Of a stretch of 64,000 bases of DNA, positions 34,604-43,592 are shown in pieces (the first letter of the stretch is position 1; the number at the start of each line of letters is the position of its first letter). The notes below the pieces were generated by a model. The model ran no database searches. It was not told the origin of the DNA and worked only from the letters and a program-made list of their open reading frames with translations. The position numbers and the translations under genes were made by a program. This DNA is from Lysinibacillus_B sp031181585 (GTDB lineage: Bacteria > Bacillota > Bacilli > Bacillales_A > Planococcaceae): contig NZ_CP154840.1 in the NCBI RefSeq assembly GCF_047301505.1, positions 2,480,001-2,544,000 on the forward strand. The letters run 5' to 3'.

Positions 34604-35971
34604 CAATACATTCACGCAAATTCGCTACATTTGCGCCGTTCTTTTACGAACTGCTGTATGTTACCATACAGATTAGACTATATCTTCATGCAGGCATAAA
34701 AAAAGAGAGCCTGCATGCCCTCCGTTTCGAACGTCAATCGCTTACGCTCTACTCTACTCACTTCCATCATTTGATGTGTTTTCGATAGTCGTTGAAGCTT
34801 CTGTACTCATTCTCTAAATCTTTGAAAACACTAGCATCCGTCACGTCTTCTCGATAAAAAATATAACCTCTAACATAATTCCTTTTACCTTCTAAACATT
34901 TTTTCATTTCACTGTAATTAAATTTAGAGTTAATATTATTAGTCATATACTGTTTACATTCATACCAAGAATTAAACTTTAATAGTTCGCCAGTAGTAAT
35001 ATTTTTCGCGAAACTTGTGTAATTTTTAGCGTTCGGATGTGTTTCCTTTTGGTTCAAAGAGTCAAAAATGATAGGTGTTTTAATGTTATTATCATATTGA
35101 TAACTAATCTCTTTAAAAATTTCCCCTGGAGTTTCGTTCTCGCGATAAAAGATGAACCCATTATGACTTCTAGCTTCTCCTCTCATTACTTTTAATGCTC
35201 CAGAACGGTTGATTTTGACTTTAAATTCTTTTTCTAAAAAGGTTCTTAATTCATAAAAAGAGTTTTTTTTGATAATCTCACCAGTATCTAGCTTTTTGGC
35301 GAATGTTATCTTTTTAACTGCGTTGGGGTGTTTTATTCCTGCAAACCTACCTTTATTTGCTTCACTAATTTTTCTTTTGCCTTCCAATGTTATTTTTACA
35401 CCAACACGAGCATGTTCACCGTTCTTGAAAAGCTTATTTCGATAATTAGGGTTATTATTACCTTTCCAACGCCCTTCTTCTTCGCGTAGACTTTTCAATT
35501 TTGTGCGTAATTCCAAAGGAACAGTATGTCCAATACTACCTTCTCCGCCTCTAGTAGTATTGTATCCCGAGCTTCCTTCATCTCCAGCGAAAGTATTGTA
35601 GAAAGAAATTAATTCTTTTTCTCGTTTTATAGCTTCTTCATAACTTTCGACAACTTCTAAAAGCTCTGTGATAAAAACTGCTTCACCATATTTTCGAATT
35701 GCCTTACAAAGAAGCCTGTTTCCACCTCGACGTGCCTCTTTTATATGATTCTTAAACCTTTTTAAGTAACCCTCAGAGGTAAATCCAATATATCTTTTAC
35801 CGTTATTCTTATTAGTAATCATATATAATTCAAACATTAAAACCCTCCTGTACAGCTTGCCTGCTGATTGCCCTTACTAAAATTATACATTGAAAATTCT
35901 TTTACTCCAATCTATATAGATAAGGGTGTTCCAGCAATTAAAAGGGTTTTATGTGAACCATGTAATAGTTA
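34604..35971 (-). mobile_element. Group I intron in the tape-measure gene
   Basis: 1368 bases with stop codons between two halves of one gene. P1 is explicit: the last ten exon bases TTATGTGAAT (35981-35972) pair with GTTCACATAA (35958-35949), ending in the expected U-G wobble at the splice site. The intron ends in G (34604). ATTACAT (35966-35960) can pair with ATGTAAT of exon 2 (34602-34596), the P10 interaction. Near the 3' end are the S-like AAGATATAGTCTAATCTG (34686-34669), a CATGCAGGC/GCCTGCATG hairpin (34687-34717) and a CTGTATG-GTAA-CATACAG hairpin with GNRA loop (34654-34671). It encodes a GIY-YIG endonuclease. Confidence 0.92.
34767..35837 (-). CDS. GIY-YIG homing endonuclease in the intron
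   Basis: 356 residues. GIY-YIG nuclease domain at ~1-95 (LYMITNKNNGKRYIGFTSEG, RFKNHIKEARRGGNRLLCKA, then the metal-binding region EREKELISFYNTF-like KREKELISFYNTF). A linker with N-rich NPNY and KISEANKGRFAG segments (NUMOD3-like) follows, then two similar C-terminal repeats ending GFIFYRENE and GYIFYREDV, probable DNA-binding modules. It has its own ribosome site AGGAGGG. It would cut intron-less tape-measure alleles to spread the intron. Confidence 0.93.
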   Translation of the reverse strand: MFELYMITNKNNGKRYIGFTSEGYLKRFKNHIKEARRGGNRLLCKAIRKYGEAVFITELLEVVESYEEAIKREKELISFYNTFAGDEGSSGYNTTRGGEGSIGHTVPLELRTKLKSLREEEGRWKGNNNPNYRNKLFKNGEHARVGVKITLEGKRKISEANKGRFAGIKHPNAVKKITFAKKLDTGEIIKKNSFYELRTFLEKEFKVKINRSGALKVMRGEARSHNGFIFYRENETPGEIFKEISYQYDNNIKTPIIFDSLNQKETHPNAKNYTSFAKNITTGELLKFNSWYECKQYMTNNINSKFNYSEMKKCLEGKRNYVRGYIFYREDVTDASVFKDLENEYRSFNDYRKHIK

Positions 35972-36685
35972 ATTCACATAATCTAAATTGTATACGCCTG
36001 CCTGTGCCCCACGTTCTAAGATGCCAAAATACTGCTCTGCGCTATATCCCATTTCAGCAGCTAACGGCGCATACTCAGCCATGTTATCGAACATTTCATT
36101 AGAAAAATTCAATCCCCGCTGTCCACCAGCTGTAAACAGATCAAATGCTTTTGTAGAAGAAACGCCAAAGGCTTTCATCGTGTTATTGACGCCCCGCGTT
36201 ACCTCGTTCACATCAGAATCAAAGGTATTAGCTAATAACATTGCGTTAGATGTTACATTCGCAATCTCGCCATTATCAATACTCTTCATATTTTGTTTTA
36301 CCCTGGCTACAGCATTAGAGACTTCATCTAAATTTTCCCCATAACCGCGTGTAAAGGTTTCTTTTGCTGCGCCTTTAAGTGCATTTAAGTCTGCACCCAT
36401 AGCTCCCGTTTGTGCCTGTAATTTTGAAAACGAACTATCCATTTCAACGGTTGCTTTTGCAACAGCACTCCCTAACGTTGCAATACCCGCAGCCCCTAAA
36501 GCTCTAGCAGCCGCACCGACGGCTTTAAAAGCGTTAGAGGCTGTATTCTTGAAACCTTCTACTTTATTTTGTACGGTCTGCATTTGCCGCCCGAAATCTC
36601 CAGCTTGGCTATTGGCTCTTCTTAATCCCTCAGAGAAATTTTCATCCCTGAATTTTAATACTGCCGATATAACGCGATTAGCCAT
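35972..36685 (-). CDS. Tape measure protein, exon 1
   Basis: 238 codons up to the splice site (the frame reads into TAA at once if unspliced). MANRVISAVLKFRDENFSEG and the Ala-rich, coiled-coil body are typical of XkdO N-termini; AEYAPLAAEMGYSAEQYFGI precedes the joint. GGCGGTGAAA precedes the ATG. It sets tail length during assembly. Confidence 0.88.
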
Positions 36686-36702
36686 TCATTTTCACCGCCT
36701 TC

Positions 36703-37295
36703 CTAGTATGGAATTACTGGCATGCAGTTTCCACTGTCGATGACTTTATTGCGTTTCGCCAATTCAATATCCAAGCTGGCAACCATAAACTGTTTAGTCC
36801 AAAAATCTATATTTATTAGATAGTCCATGGTGAACCCTTTTTGTATATAGTGATGATAAAAATACATTTCATCATCACTCTCGATTAGTTTTTTAGCTCT
36901 TTTACCACACTTACTGAACCTCTGGAGAAACCAGCTGCATCAAAGGCGAGGTTAGAAATATCAGTAATTTCACCTGGCGTGAATAGTTTCCCTACAATAT
37001 CCATCGGTTCAGCACATTCATAAGCTTTTTGAAGCTCAGAATCTTTTAAATTAGGCTCACGCATTACGGTGTATACAATATACTCATCCGCCTTTTTTGC
37101 TTGTTCTTCGTCCTTTGTCATATCAATAGTGTCCATGCATACATCTTTACTTGGTACTTCAATAACGATATCTGAGGACAACCGATCTACATGTAACGTT
37201 TTTAATTCCCCTCCATCCTTCCGCTCGTACTTCACTTTGTTTTGAATAAGCTCTTTTAGACTTAATACTTTCCGTTCTTTTAATTGTTCTGTCAT
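36703..37295 (-). CDS. Long tail assembly chaperone made by -1 frameshift (GT-type)
   Basis: The XkdN-like frame (37295-36885) ends CTA AAA AAC TAA. The heptamer A AAA AAC at 36894-36888 is a canonical -1 slippery sequence in the correct phase. After slippage the frame continues for 61 codons (LIESDDEMYFYHHYIQKGFT ... CMPVIPY) to a TAG at 36703, directly before the tape-measure gene. The result is a 197-residue protein. Two-product tail chaperones of this kind (lambda G/GT) occur at this gene position in most tailed phages. Confidence 0.82.
36885..37295 (-). CDS. XkdN-type tail assembly chaperone, short form
   Basis: 136 residues: a charged N-terminus (KERKVLSLKELIQNKVKYER) then LKDSELQKAYECAEPMDIVG and LFTPGEITDISNLAFDAAGF. 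Corresponds to PBSX XkdN, the chaperone that coats the tape measure during tail assembly. It lies between tail tube and tape measure as expected. Confidence 0.85.
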   Translation of the reverse strand: MTEQLKERKVLSLKELIQNKVKYERKDGGELKTLHVDRLSSDIVIEVPSKDVCMDTIDMTKDEEQAKKADEYIVYTVMREPNLKDSELQKAYECAEPMDIVGKLFTPGEITDISNLAFDAAGFSRGSVSVVKELKN

Positions 37296-37321
37296 GTGTA
37301 TCCCTCCAAAGTTTAATAGAA

Positions 37322-37345
37322 AAAGGTGCGAAATTTCGCACCTTT
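37322..37345 (-). terminator. Hairpin between tube and chaperone genes
   Basis: AAAGGTGCGAAA and its exact complement form a 12-bp stem; on the minus strand TTTTTC follows. It probably reduces transcription after the highly expressed tube gene. Confidence 0.8.
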
Positions 37346-37350
37346 AATTT

Positions 37351-37800
37351 TTAGGCTGCCATTCCTTCTGCAGCGATAATCGATTCAAGAATATCAAAAT
37401 CAGTAAACTCAAATGGCAATTCCTCTTGTAAAAGAGTCCGTTGCTCCATTTTTGCCAGTAAGAACTCATTGAACGTTACTCCAGAAACTGTAGTGCGTTC
37501 GGTTCCATAGGAAGCCGGATCAGACAGTTTTGTAGTAACTGTTACCTCAGGCATAATACCCGTTTTAACTGCTTTCGCCAGTAGACTAGTACCTCGACTG
37601 TATACCTTCTTGGTTACAATAGAACCTTCACCAACCCACCCCATGAACTTACGGTGCTTCCCTGTGTCTTCGGAGAAGTAAACATCTTCGTACTCTAATG
37701 TCACCTTTAATTCTATTGATTCTAAGTCCAGCCATTTCTCCCCATTCACCCAAACGGCTCCATGAGTACCGTTGATGACGCGATTCGCCTTTTTAGACAA
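37351..37800 (-). CDS. Tail tube protein (XkdM)
   Basis: 149 residues: NRVINGTHGAVWVNGEKWLD, YFSEDTGKHRKFMGWVGEGS and KLSDPASYGTERTTVSGVTF match the XkdM/DUF2001 inner tube family of contractile tails. A hairpin terminator follows, in line with high expression. Confidence 0.9.
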   Translation of the reverse strand: MSKKANRVINGTHGAVWVNGEKWLDLESIELKVTLEYEDVYFSEDTGKHRKFMGWVGEGSIVTKKVYSRGTSLLAKAVKTGIMPEVTVTTKLSDPASYGTERTTVSGVTFNEFLLAKMEQRTLLQEELPFEFTDFDILESIIAAEGMAA

Positions 37801-37814
37801 TTACTTTTCCTCCT

Positions 37815-38879
37815 TTATGCTGCAAAGATGCTGAATTTCAAGTCTTCCATAGCATCTACAATTTTCACCTGTCCACCTAAAAATACAGACGACCCGAAGG
37901 ACATCTCACGCACTTTTAAATCGGTCCATTCACTTGTGTCTGTCCCAATACTTTCCCAGGCAAGGCGTTGTGCTTCAGCATCAATGAAAGAGATATTATC
38001 AAACGACGGGTCTAAAACTTGGTCCACTGCCAAGAGCTTAAAATAAGCATTAACAGCGATAACAAATAAAATTTGATTATCATAAATGTTGCTGATTTTC
38101 CCTACATACTCATCATTGAAAGTCGTGCGTATATCATCAATGATCATATCCATAACCTCAACAATCTTGATTTTCTGCCAGTCCTTTTTCTTGTCGACTG
38201 TCAAAGTTGTCAGGCTATTTACCCCGCGTCCGATTTTTATCTTTTCACCGTCATTAATCAGGATCAACTCACCATTATCGATGTCGGCGTCCGGATCATC
38301 GTGTTCGATAATTGATTCGACCTCAGGCAGCTCGTAATACGTAGAAGAACGAGTAAACGGCAGCCCAGCCAAAATACCGGCAATTCGGCCAGTGTACTCC
38401 TGGGCACTATAAGTACGCTCCTTTACTACAATGCCTTCTGTTGTAAAGTTGATGATTCCTTCAGCGTCTGCCTTCTGATGAGCGACTACGCCTTTGTATG
38501 TTTTCTTATCTTTATTGCGTTTAGATTTAATCCAGCTCATAAATGCTTCTGCTTCACTTTCAATGGCAGCTGGCATGGCCGCATAATTAAACTTGATGCT
38601 GCCCAATTTTTTTAATGCATCTGCAATTGACGTTTCATTCCCTATGCGAAGCACTTCAATTTTCGCCGGAGTACCTAATAACGTTTTGCTGATATAATCG
38701 GCATTGCTTTCGGTCCAATCCTTCAACACAAGATGCTCTATTGATTTAATTGTCGTAATGGTACTGACATAGTTGGCCGTTTCATCACGCAAAATAAGCG
38801 CTACGATTCCCATAGCGCTTCGTTTCACAGCCGATACTGCCTTTGATTTAAATACAATTTCTATTTGGGGAAGCCCCAT
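37815..38879 (-). CDS. Tail sheath protein (XkdK)
   Basis: 354 residues from the ATG at 38879 (AAAGTGAG nine bases before). GLPQIEIVFKSKAVSAVKRS and GIVALILRDE at the start and the C-terminal INAYFKLLAVDQVLDPSFDN, MEDLKFSIFAA are typical of PBSX-like sheaths. It makes the contractile sheath that drives DNA injection. Shorter than PBSX XkdK. Confidence 0.9.
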   Translation of the reverse strand: MGLPQIEIVFKSKAVSAVKRSAMGIVALILRDETANYVSTITTIKSIEHLVLKDWTESNADYISKTLLGTPAKIEVLRIGNETSIADALKKLGSIKFNYAAMPAAIESEAEAFMSWIKSKRNKDKKTYKGVVAHQKADAEGIINFTTEGIVVKERTYSAQEYTGRIAGILAGLPFTRSSTYYELPEVESIIEHDDPDADIDNGELILINDGEKIKIGRGVNSLTTLTVDKKKDWQKIKIVEVMDMIIDDIRTTFNDEYVGKISNIYDNQILFVIAVNAYFKLLAVDQVLDPSFDNISFIDAEAQRLAWESIGTDTSEWTDLKVREMSFGSSVFLGGQVKIVDAMEDLKFSIFAA

Positions 38880-38898
38880 GCTTTTCAACTCACTTTCT

Positions 38899-39333
38899 TT
38901 AAAAATTTATCGTTAAATCTTTTGCTGATTGAGCATCTTTTTCAGGATCATTGATTTCGTTAAATTGCTCAAATAACATAGTAAATTGATGTACTAATAC
39001 TCCATCTACAACATCAGAGACAGGTTCGTTCACATGCAGTACTCGATCTGCTACAACTATATGGCTCCCGATAACTGCAGGAAGTTGAAATTGCATATCC
39101 AACAAATCCACAGATGCATCGTTATTATGCAATTCAGGAAAGTAGTATATAAATATATCGAATCCAATCTCGATTTGCGACCCCAAGCTCTCTATTTTTA
39201 CGTCTTCAAAATGCACACTCATCGATGGCCGCTGAAACCCTTTTTCAATATCCTGCGAAATGACCGGCGCTTTCGGAAAGTGCTTTTCCAAAAGTGTATT
39301 AATCGCTATTTTTACATCTATAGGCGTAATCAT
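38899..39333 (-). CDS. Tail terminator protein (XkdJ type)
   Basis: 144 residues from the ATG at 39333 (GAGGGAAAAC before it); the upstream in-frame start is inside the previous gene. ITPIDVKIAINTLLEKHFPK and IGFDIFIYYFPELHNNDASV fit the phage tail terminator family, which caps the tail tube next to the head. Confidence 0.8.
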   Translation of the reverse strand: MITPIDVKIAINTLLEKHFPKAPVISQDIEKGFQRPSMSVHFEDVKIESLGSQIEIGFDIFIYYFPELHNNDASVDLLDMQFQLPAVIGSHIVVADRVLHVNEPVSDVVDGVLVHQFTMLFEQFNEINDPEKDAQSAKDLTINF

Positions 39334-39743
39334 AGTTTGTTTTCCCTCAACATCTGATCTAACCATTGCGAGAACATATCATCCACCATACCGCTACTCT
39401 CGAATTCTTGCATCCCCTTTTTCAATGGATATTTCCCTCGGACGAAACCAACTTCGCGACCGTCTTTTGTTACCTGCCGGTGTCCTTCTTCAAGCAAATG
39501 TGCATGAGGAGCTGAGTTATAAATCCGAACAACGATTTCTCCATTGTTCGTGAATACTTTTCCTCGTTTCCACTTTTTATGGTACAAACCAGTATCTTTT
39601 TTGATTAATTGCCTGGACTTTTTAGCCACATGGGTACGGGCCTTGCTACCGATCTTCCGCATAATTTTCGGCATTTGCTTTGGCAGTTTACGTGAAGTCT
39701 TCATCAAGTCACGCTGAAATTCAGTAAGACCGTGTATTTCCAC
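39330..39743 (-). CDS. HK97 gp10-like protein (XkdI)
   Basis: 137 residues, basic N-terminal half (KLPKQMPKIMRKIGSKARTH, VAKKSRQLIKKDTGLYHKKW) and SAPHAHLLEEGHRQVTKDGR, the hallmark of HK97-gp10/XkdI minor structural proteins. Overlaps the terminator gene by four bases. Confidence 0.85.
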   Translation of the reverse strand: MEIHGLTEFQRDLMKTSRKLPKQMPKIMRKIGSKARTHVAKKSRQLIKKDTGLYHKKWKRGKVFTNNGEIVVRIYNSAPHAHLLEEGHRQVTKDGREVGFVRGKYPLKKGMQEFESSGMVDDMFSQWLDQMLRENKL

Positions 39744-40066
39744 TATCCAAGCACCTCCTCAACAAAGATTTCTAGCGTTTCATTGGCGAAATAGGGATTT
39801 AAAATGTACTTGATTGAAAATCGGTGATTCTTATACCAGATCTCCATTTCCTTTGTGATATCCTTACCAGCGCTATAACGCACAATGATTTTGTGTGTAA
39901 CATTGGTCAAAATCGTATCTGCTTGTTGGCGCTGAAGAGAACCGGTCTGTGGGATAATGGCTGCCCAAATGGATTTTAGTTTGCCGAAAGTAAATGTCTT
40001 TTCATTCAGTTTATTACGAGCCTCCTTATTTCCATGTACTTCAATACGATGCCTGTAATCATTCAT
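39743..40066 (-). CDS. Head closure / adaptor protein (XkdH type)
   Basis: 107 residues from the ATG at 40066 with AAGGATG upstream. MNDYRHRIEVHGNKEARNKL, KSIWAAIIPQTGSLQRQQAD and IRYSAG-like IVRYSAGKDITKEMEIWYKN are the Phage_H_T_join/gp9 head-closure pattern. Eight-base overlap with the connector gene. A longer frame extends upstream but within that gene. Confidence 0.83.
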   Translation of the reverse strand: MNDYRHRIEVHGNKEARNKLNEKTFTFGKLKSIWAAIIPQTGSLQRQQADTILTNVTHKIIVRYSAGKDITKEMEIWYKNHRFSIKYILNPYFANETLEIFVEEVLG

Positions 40067-40355
40067 TTGCATCATCCTTATAGGAAGTAAGTAGAGAGAT
40101 ATGGACCAGCATATTGTCAAATGACTTCGCAAATTTATCACGGTTGTCGTCATAGCCGAAATGAGCTTTGCAATACAAGATACATGCCTTCCGTGTCAAT
40201 GGATCTGCATCAATTATTTTTAACGGACTCACTCCGGCTTCAGCAATTAGTTTTTTCGCTGTCTGAATTAGATCCCCTAACTCATCATCATGGTCCTCCT
40301 CATCAATCCGCATGGCATGCTTTACTTTATCAAGAAGGCTTATTTCCTCCAGCAT
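40059..40355 (-). CDS. Head-tail connector, gp6-like
   Basis: 98 residues, all-helical: LLDKVKHAMRIDEEDHDDEL, IQTAKKLIAEAGV and YCKAHFGYDDNRDKFAKSFD are the gp6/gp15-like connector family signature. Rings of this protein attach below the portal. Confidence 0.85.
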   Translation of the reverse strand: MLEEISLLDKVKHAMRIDEEDHDDELGDLIQTAKKLIAEAGVSPLKIIDADPLTRKACILYCKAHFGYDDNRDKFAKSFDNMLVHISLLTSYKDDANE

Positions 40356-40357
40356 AA

Positions 40358-40633
40358 TTATTCACTCGCTTTCTTGGCCTTTTCAGCAGCTTCGATAGCA
40401 GCAGTCAATTCAACCTGGTCCATTTTTGTATAGCCTTTAATTTTCAGTCTCTTCGCTTCAGCAATTAAAGCTTCATCGATTTTTTGTTTAGTAGGTGGGC
40501 CCTTTAGATAACCTTCTTGGATTAAATAAGAAACACGCTCACTATCTTCTGAAGTGAACGTGCTCCCAGTGTTATAACCTTTTCCGCTGATTTTATCGAT
40601 GAAGGAGTTAACTACTCGATAATTATCCATCAT
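40358..40633 (-). CDS. Small head protein with HeH/Rho-N-like domain
   Basis: 91 residues. The C-terminal EALIAEAKRLKIKGYTKMDQ and VELTAAIEAAEKAK form a short helix-extended-helix (HeH/SAP-like) motif. The N-terminal part SFIDKISGKGYNTGSTFTSE is common in phage genes between capsid and connector. Exact role unknown. Confidence 0.65.
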   Translation of the reverse strand: MMDNYRVVNSFIDKISGKGYNTGSTFTSEDSERVSYLIQEGYLKGPPTKQKIDEALIAEAKRLKIKGYTKMDQVELTAAIEAAEKAKKASE

Positions 40634-40646
40634 GCTACCCCCTTAA

Positions 40647-41822
40647 TTAAACTGTAGCTGCTTTCTTAAGTACAACTAATGAGCCCTTATCAATGACTTT
40701 ACCATCTGCGATTAAGATTGCCTTTGTAACAAGATCATCTGTCTCATTGTCCTCGTATTTTTTTACAGTCATTGCGTAGTTAGTATTTAATACGTAGTCT
40801 GCAAAGTTAAATAGGATGGCGAAAACAGAACCGGTTGCTGCTGTAGTAAAGGAATCAAGATAATTGCAAAGTACAACTCGTCGGCCAAGTAAAGAGCGTT
40901 CCGGTTGACCGCCGATGCCATAAGAAACACGGGCAATTGGCTGACCGTTTTCATCCACCATGCCTTGATACTTCATAAAGGTTTTCTTTGTCATGAGATA
41001 TACGGCACCGTTTTCATATTCCAGTGGCAATGCTGCCTCAGCATCAATTAAAGATCCATAGTTCAGCTCAGCAATATTTAAAGTCTGGCCTTCGTTAGGC
41101 GTTTCTGTCAAAATGCCTTTTGGTTTTTTGTCTCCATCACCAGAAACAATTGACTGTTCAAGTGCGATTGTCATTGCCTCCACGATGTTATTAATTAAAG
41201 TAGCCTCAAACACCGTTAATGCAGTCACTTCAGTTTCCAATGTGACTGCTACGGCACATCGTAATTTATGATAGGCAAATGTGACGCCGCCTGTGACTGT
41301 CTTCTTTTGTTTAGTAGATGAATTGCCTTCCCCTACCCATGTGGCCGTTGGTTTTACTGTAGATACTGGAACGGTAATACCGCCTTTGATAGATGTACGG
41401 GTCACTAAAGGAAGAATCATTCCTGCAGCTTCTAGCTTTTCAACGATGCGATTTAAAACCGTCTGTGGAATCATTGGCCCAACATCTGTTGTTTTAGATA
41501 CTTCACGCAATTCGGTAGGGATTTCTTCCCCGCGAAGCACATAATTCATAAATGCTTTCCGGTATTCTGTTTCGACCTGTTCTTCTGAACGAGTTTCTTT
41601 CTGGTCATCAGTATTGAAAGTTACTAGAGTACGGGTTTCTGTTCCTTCGTTACTGTTAATTTGATTCGCTTCACCTAGCAAGCGTTCACGGCGTTCGATA
41701 GCGTCTAATTTGTCGTTAATATCGCGAAGCTCCATTTCGAGCTCATCCAAATTCACTTCCTCATTACCTGATAAAAGATTTCGAATTTCAATTTTACGGT
41801 TGATTAATTGTTCTTTATTCAT
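40647..41822 (-). CDS. HK97-type major capsid protein
   Basis: 391 residues. The first ~100 residues are a coiled-coil scaffold-like delta domain (IEIRNLLSGNEEVNLDELEM, ELRDINDKLDAIERRERLLG) normally removed by the protease. The rest is the HK97 fold (PQTVLNRIVEKLEAAGMILP, SIVSGDGDKKPKGILTETPN, LGRRVVLCNYL, FNFADYVLNTNYAMTVKKYE). Good GGTGAATTGGA site upstream. Confidence 0.95.
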   Translation of the reverse strand: MNKEQLINRKIEIRNLLSGNEEVNLDELEMELRDINDKLDAIERRERLLGEANQINSNEGTETRTLVTFNTDDQKETRSEEQVETEYRKAFMNYVLRGEEIPTELREVSKTTDVGPMIPQTVLNRIVEKLEAAGMILPLVTRTSIKGGITVPVSTVKPTATWVGEGNSSTKQKKTVTGGVTFAYHKLRCAVAVTLETEVTALTVFEATLINNIVEAMTIALEQSIVSGDGDKKPKGILTETPNEGQTLNIAELNYGSLIDAEAALPLEYENGAVYLMTKKTFMKYQGMVDENGQPIARVSYGIGGQPERSLLGRRVVLCNYLDSFTTAATGSVFAILFNFADYVLNTNYAMTVKKYEDNETDDLVTKAILIADGKVIDKGSLVVLKKAATV

Positions 41823-41833
41823 TCCAATTCACC

Positions 41834-42397
41834 TCATAAATAAGTTTGTAATAACAGTCTTTTTCTTCTTTCATCCTGCTTTTCATGTGTTTCCAGCTCT
41901 CGGACCGACACAGTCGTATCTGGATAAGCCGGGAATCCTACTGGACTAATTTCAAACAGCTCTGCTTTCGAAATAATACGCTCCGGCCCTTCCTTCGCCC
42001 GCCTATTCCAATGCTGCTCAATTGCCTTGAAACCAAATGAAACACCATCAATATCACCGCGCTGAATGCTCTCAAATGTATCGTTCCCTAATGTATTATT
42101 GGGAAGGTCCAATTCAAAACGTAATCCAACTTCATCTTCTTCGAGTCGTAACGTACCGTTTTTCATACGCCCCAAAACTTTGGAAGTGTCATGCGACCAT
42201 AGCGCCCGTATATCCTTACTTTTCAAAGCATCAGCAAAGGCCCCTCTCTGAAATACTTCAAAGAATCGATTAGCTATTTTATGAGAACGCAGCCCCCATT
42301 TCACCGCATATCCTGAAACCGTTCGTTTTCCTTCCTCATTATTCCGAATCTCCACTACTGTCTGGGTCGTCATGGAGTTCCGTTTTTCCGTTTCCAT
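41834..42397 (-). CDS. HK97 family prohead protease
   Basis: 187 residues from the ATG at 42397, eight bases after AAAGGAGG and inside the end of the portal gene. RTVSGYAVKWGLRSHKIANR, ALWSHDTSKVLGRMKNGTLR (catalytic His region) and GDIDGVSFGFKAIEQHWNRR (catalytic Ser) are family motifs. It matures the capsid by cutting the delta domain. Confidence 0.92.
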   Translation of the reverse strand: METEKRNSMTTQTVVEIRNNEEGKRTVSGYAVKWGLRSHKIANRFFEVFQRGAFADALKSKDIRALWSHDTSKVLGRMKNGTLRLEEDEVGLRFELDLPNNTLGNDTFESIQRGDIDGVSFGFKAIEQHWNRRAKEGPERIISKAELFEISPVGFPAYPDTTVSVRELETHEKQDERRKRLLLQTYL

Positions 42398-43574
42398 CCT
42401 CATCACCTCCTTTGTTATTCGGATTTGAAACAGCTGCCGTATCCAGTCTCCGTATCGGTTCATTTCCTCCATCTAATGGAGGAAGATTCATAACTTCCCG
42501 CCATTCATTTGGTGTTAAGGCTCCACGATCAACCATTTGAACAAGATTCATCTTCGTAGACATGGAAGCATATTGAAGGGAAGCAGTTTTATAAATGACT
42601 TCGTTTCCTTTACGCCGCTCCCATTCCGTAAAGAGCTTGTACGCGAGTTCATTAGCCATTTGCAGAGCGAAAGGTTCTACGTTCGCCTCATAAAATGCAT
42701 TCCATTGATCTTCCGTATACTTCGACTGCACTATGTCGTCATTGGTATTAAAAAACGAGTACACACGTTGAATCGTGTTACTCGCTTGTTTATCGTCCGG
42801 CACATAAGCCTGATTATTTACTTGCTGTAAATCATACTTTCCATCTGCTGCAGCAGCGCCGCCAGCTTTATCAATCGATAAATAGTTTTCAGTAAAGTCA
42901 TCCACGGCTTTCTTCATATCTTCCGAACGAAGAACCTGTGTGAATTTCATAATCCACTTTACAATGGAGCTATTCTTAATGGCCTTCACTATGCCTTGAT
43001 CACTTGTATAAATAATATCCATCAATGATGTAAGAGCTTCTCCTGGTGGATCACCAAAGAAATCATCATTATTAAAGTCACGCCGTAAATGAATGATATC
43101 ATCATAAGGGATCGTCATAATTTTTCCGTTATTAAAATTAAACTTTAGAAAAATATCTCCCAGCGCCCCTTCTTTCACTTCTATGGATGAAGCCGGTAAT
43201 GGGTATATCGCTGTTGGCTGCGCCAAATCATCACGGACAATGTAAGCAAAGGCATTATTGTTTAGCCTCAACTGTATCGCCATTTTCTCTTGAAACACCT
43301 GGGCGTTCATTAACGGGTTGGGCCGCTTCAATAATTGTTTGATATTTTCATTCGGATTTACCTTCAACCCCCGCGAATTGTTAATGACATGTTCTGCAGT
43401 TAGCTTGCCGATTGCAGTAATTTCAGGACGAATAGCTGAACGGATGATGTCCGATTTAAACAGGTTACCATTCCAATTGTAAAAGCCGCCCCCACTATCG
43501 TTAATTAATTCAAAACGTGTAGTCGTCTTTTGATTTGCCGCTTTACTGCCGAATATCTTTTCAAATAAGCCCAT
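42339..43574 (-). CDS. HK97-type portal protein
   Basis: 411 residues: GLFEKIFGSKAANQ at the start, SDIIRSAIRPEITAIGKLTA, LLKRPNPLMNAQVFQEKMAI, AFAYIVRDDLAQPTAIYPLP and RGALTPNEWREVMNLPPLDG are the HK97-portal signature. Dodecameric DNA portal of the head. Strong GGAGGTGAG upstream. Confidence 0.94.
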   Translation of the reverse strand: MGLFEKIFGSKAANQKTTTRFELINDSGGGFYNWNGNLFKSDIIRSAIRPEITAIGKLTAEHVINNSRGLKVNPNENIKQLLKRPNPLMNAQVFQEKMAIQLRLNNNAFAYIVRDDLAQPTAIYPLPASSIEVKEGALGDIFLKFNFNNGKIMTIPYDDIIHLRRDFNNDDFFGDPPGEALTSLMDIIYTSDQGIVKAIKNSSIVKWIMKFTQVLRSEDMKKAVDDFTENYLSIDKAGGAAAADGKYDLQQVNNQAYVPDDKQASNTIQRVYSFFNTNDDIVQSKYTEDQWNAFYEANVEPFALQMANELAYKLFTEWERRKGNEVIYKTASLQYASMSTKMNLVQMVDRGALTPNEWREVMNLPPLDGGNEPIRRLDTAAVSNPNNKGGDEDGNGKTELHDDPDSSGDSE

Positions 43575-43592
43575 TTTTTCAGCCTCACCTCC

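Noticed and set aside
34604..35971. Intein or independent gene insertion in the tape measure
   Set aside because: The interruption contains in-frame stops, so an intein is excluded; the P1 and P10 pairings explain it as an intron.
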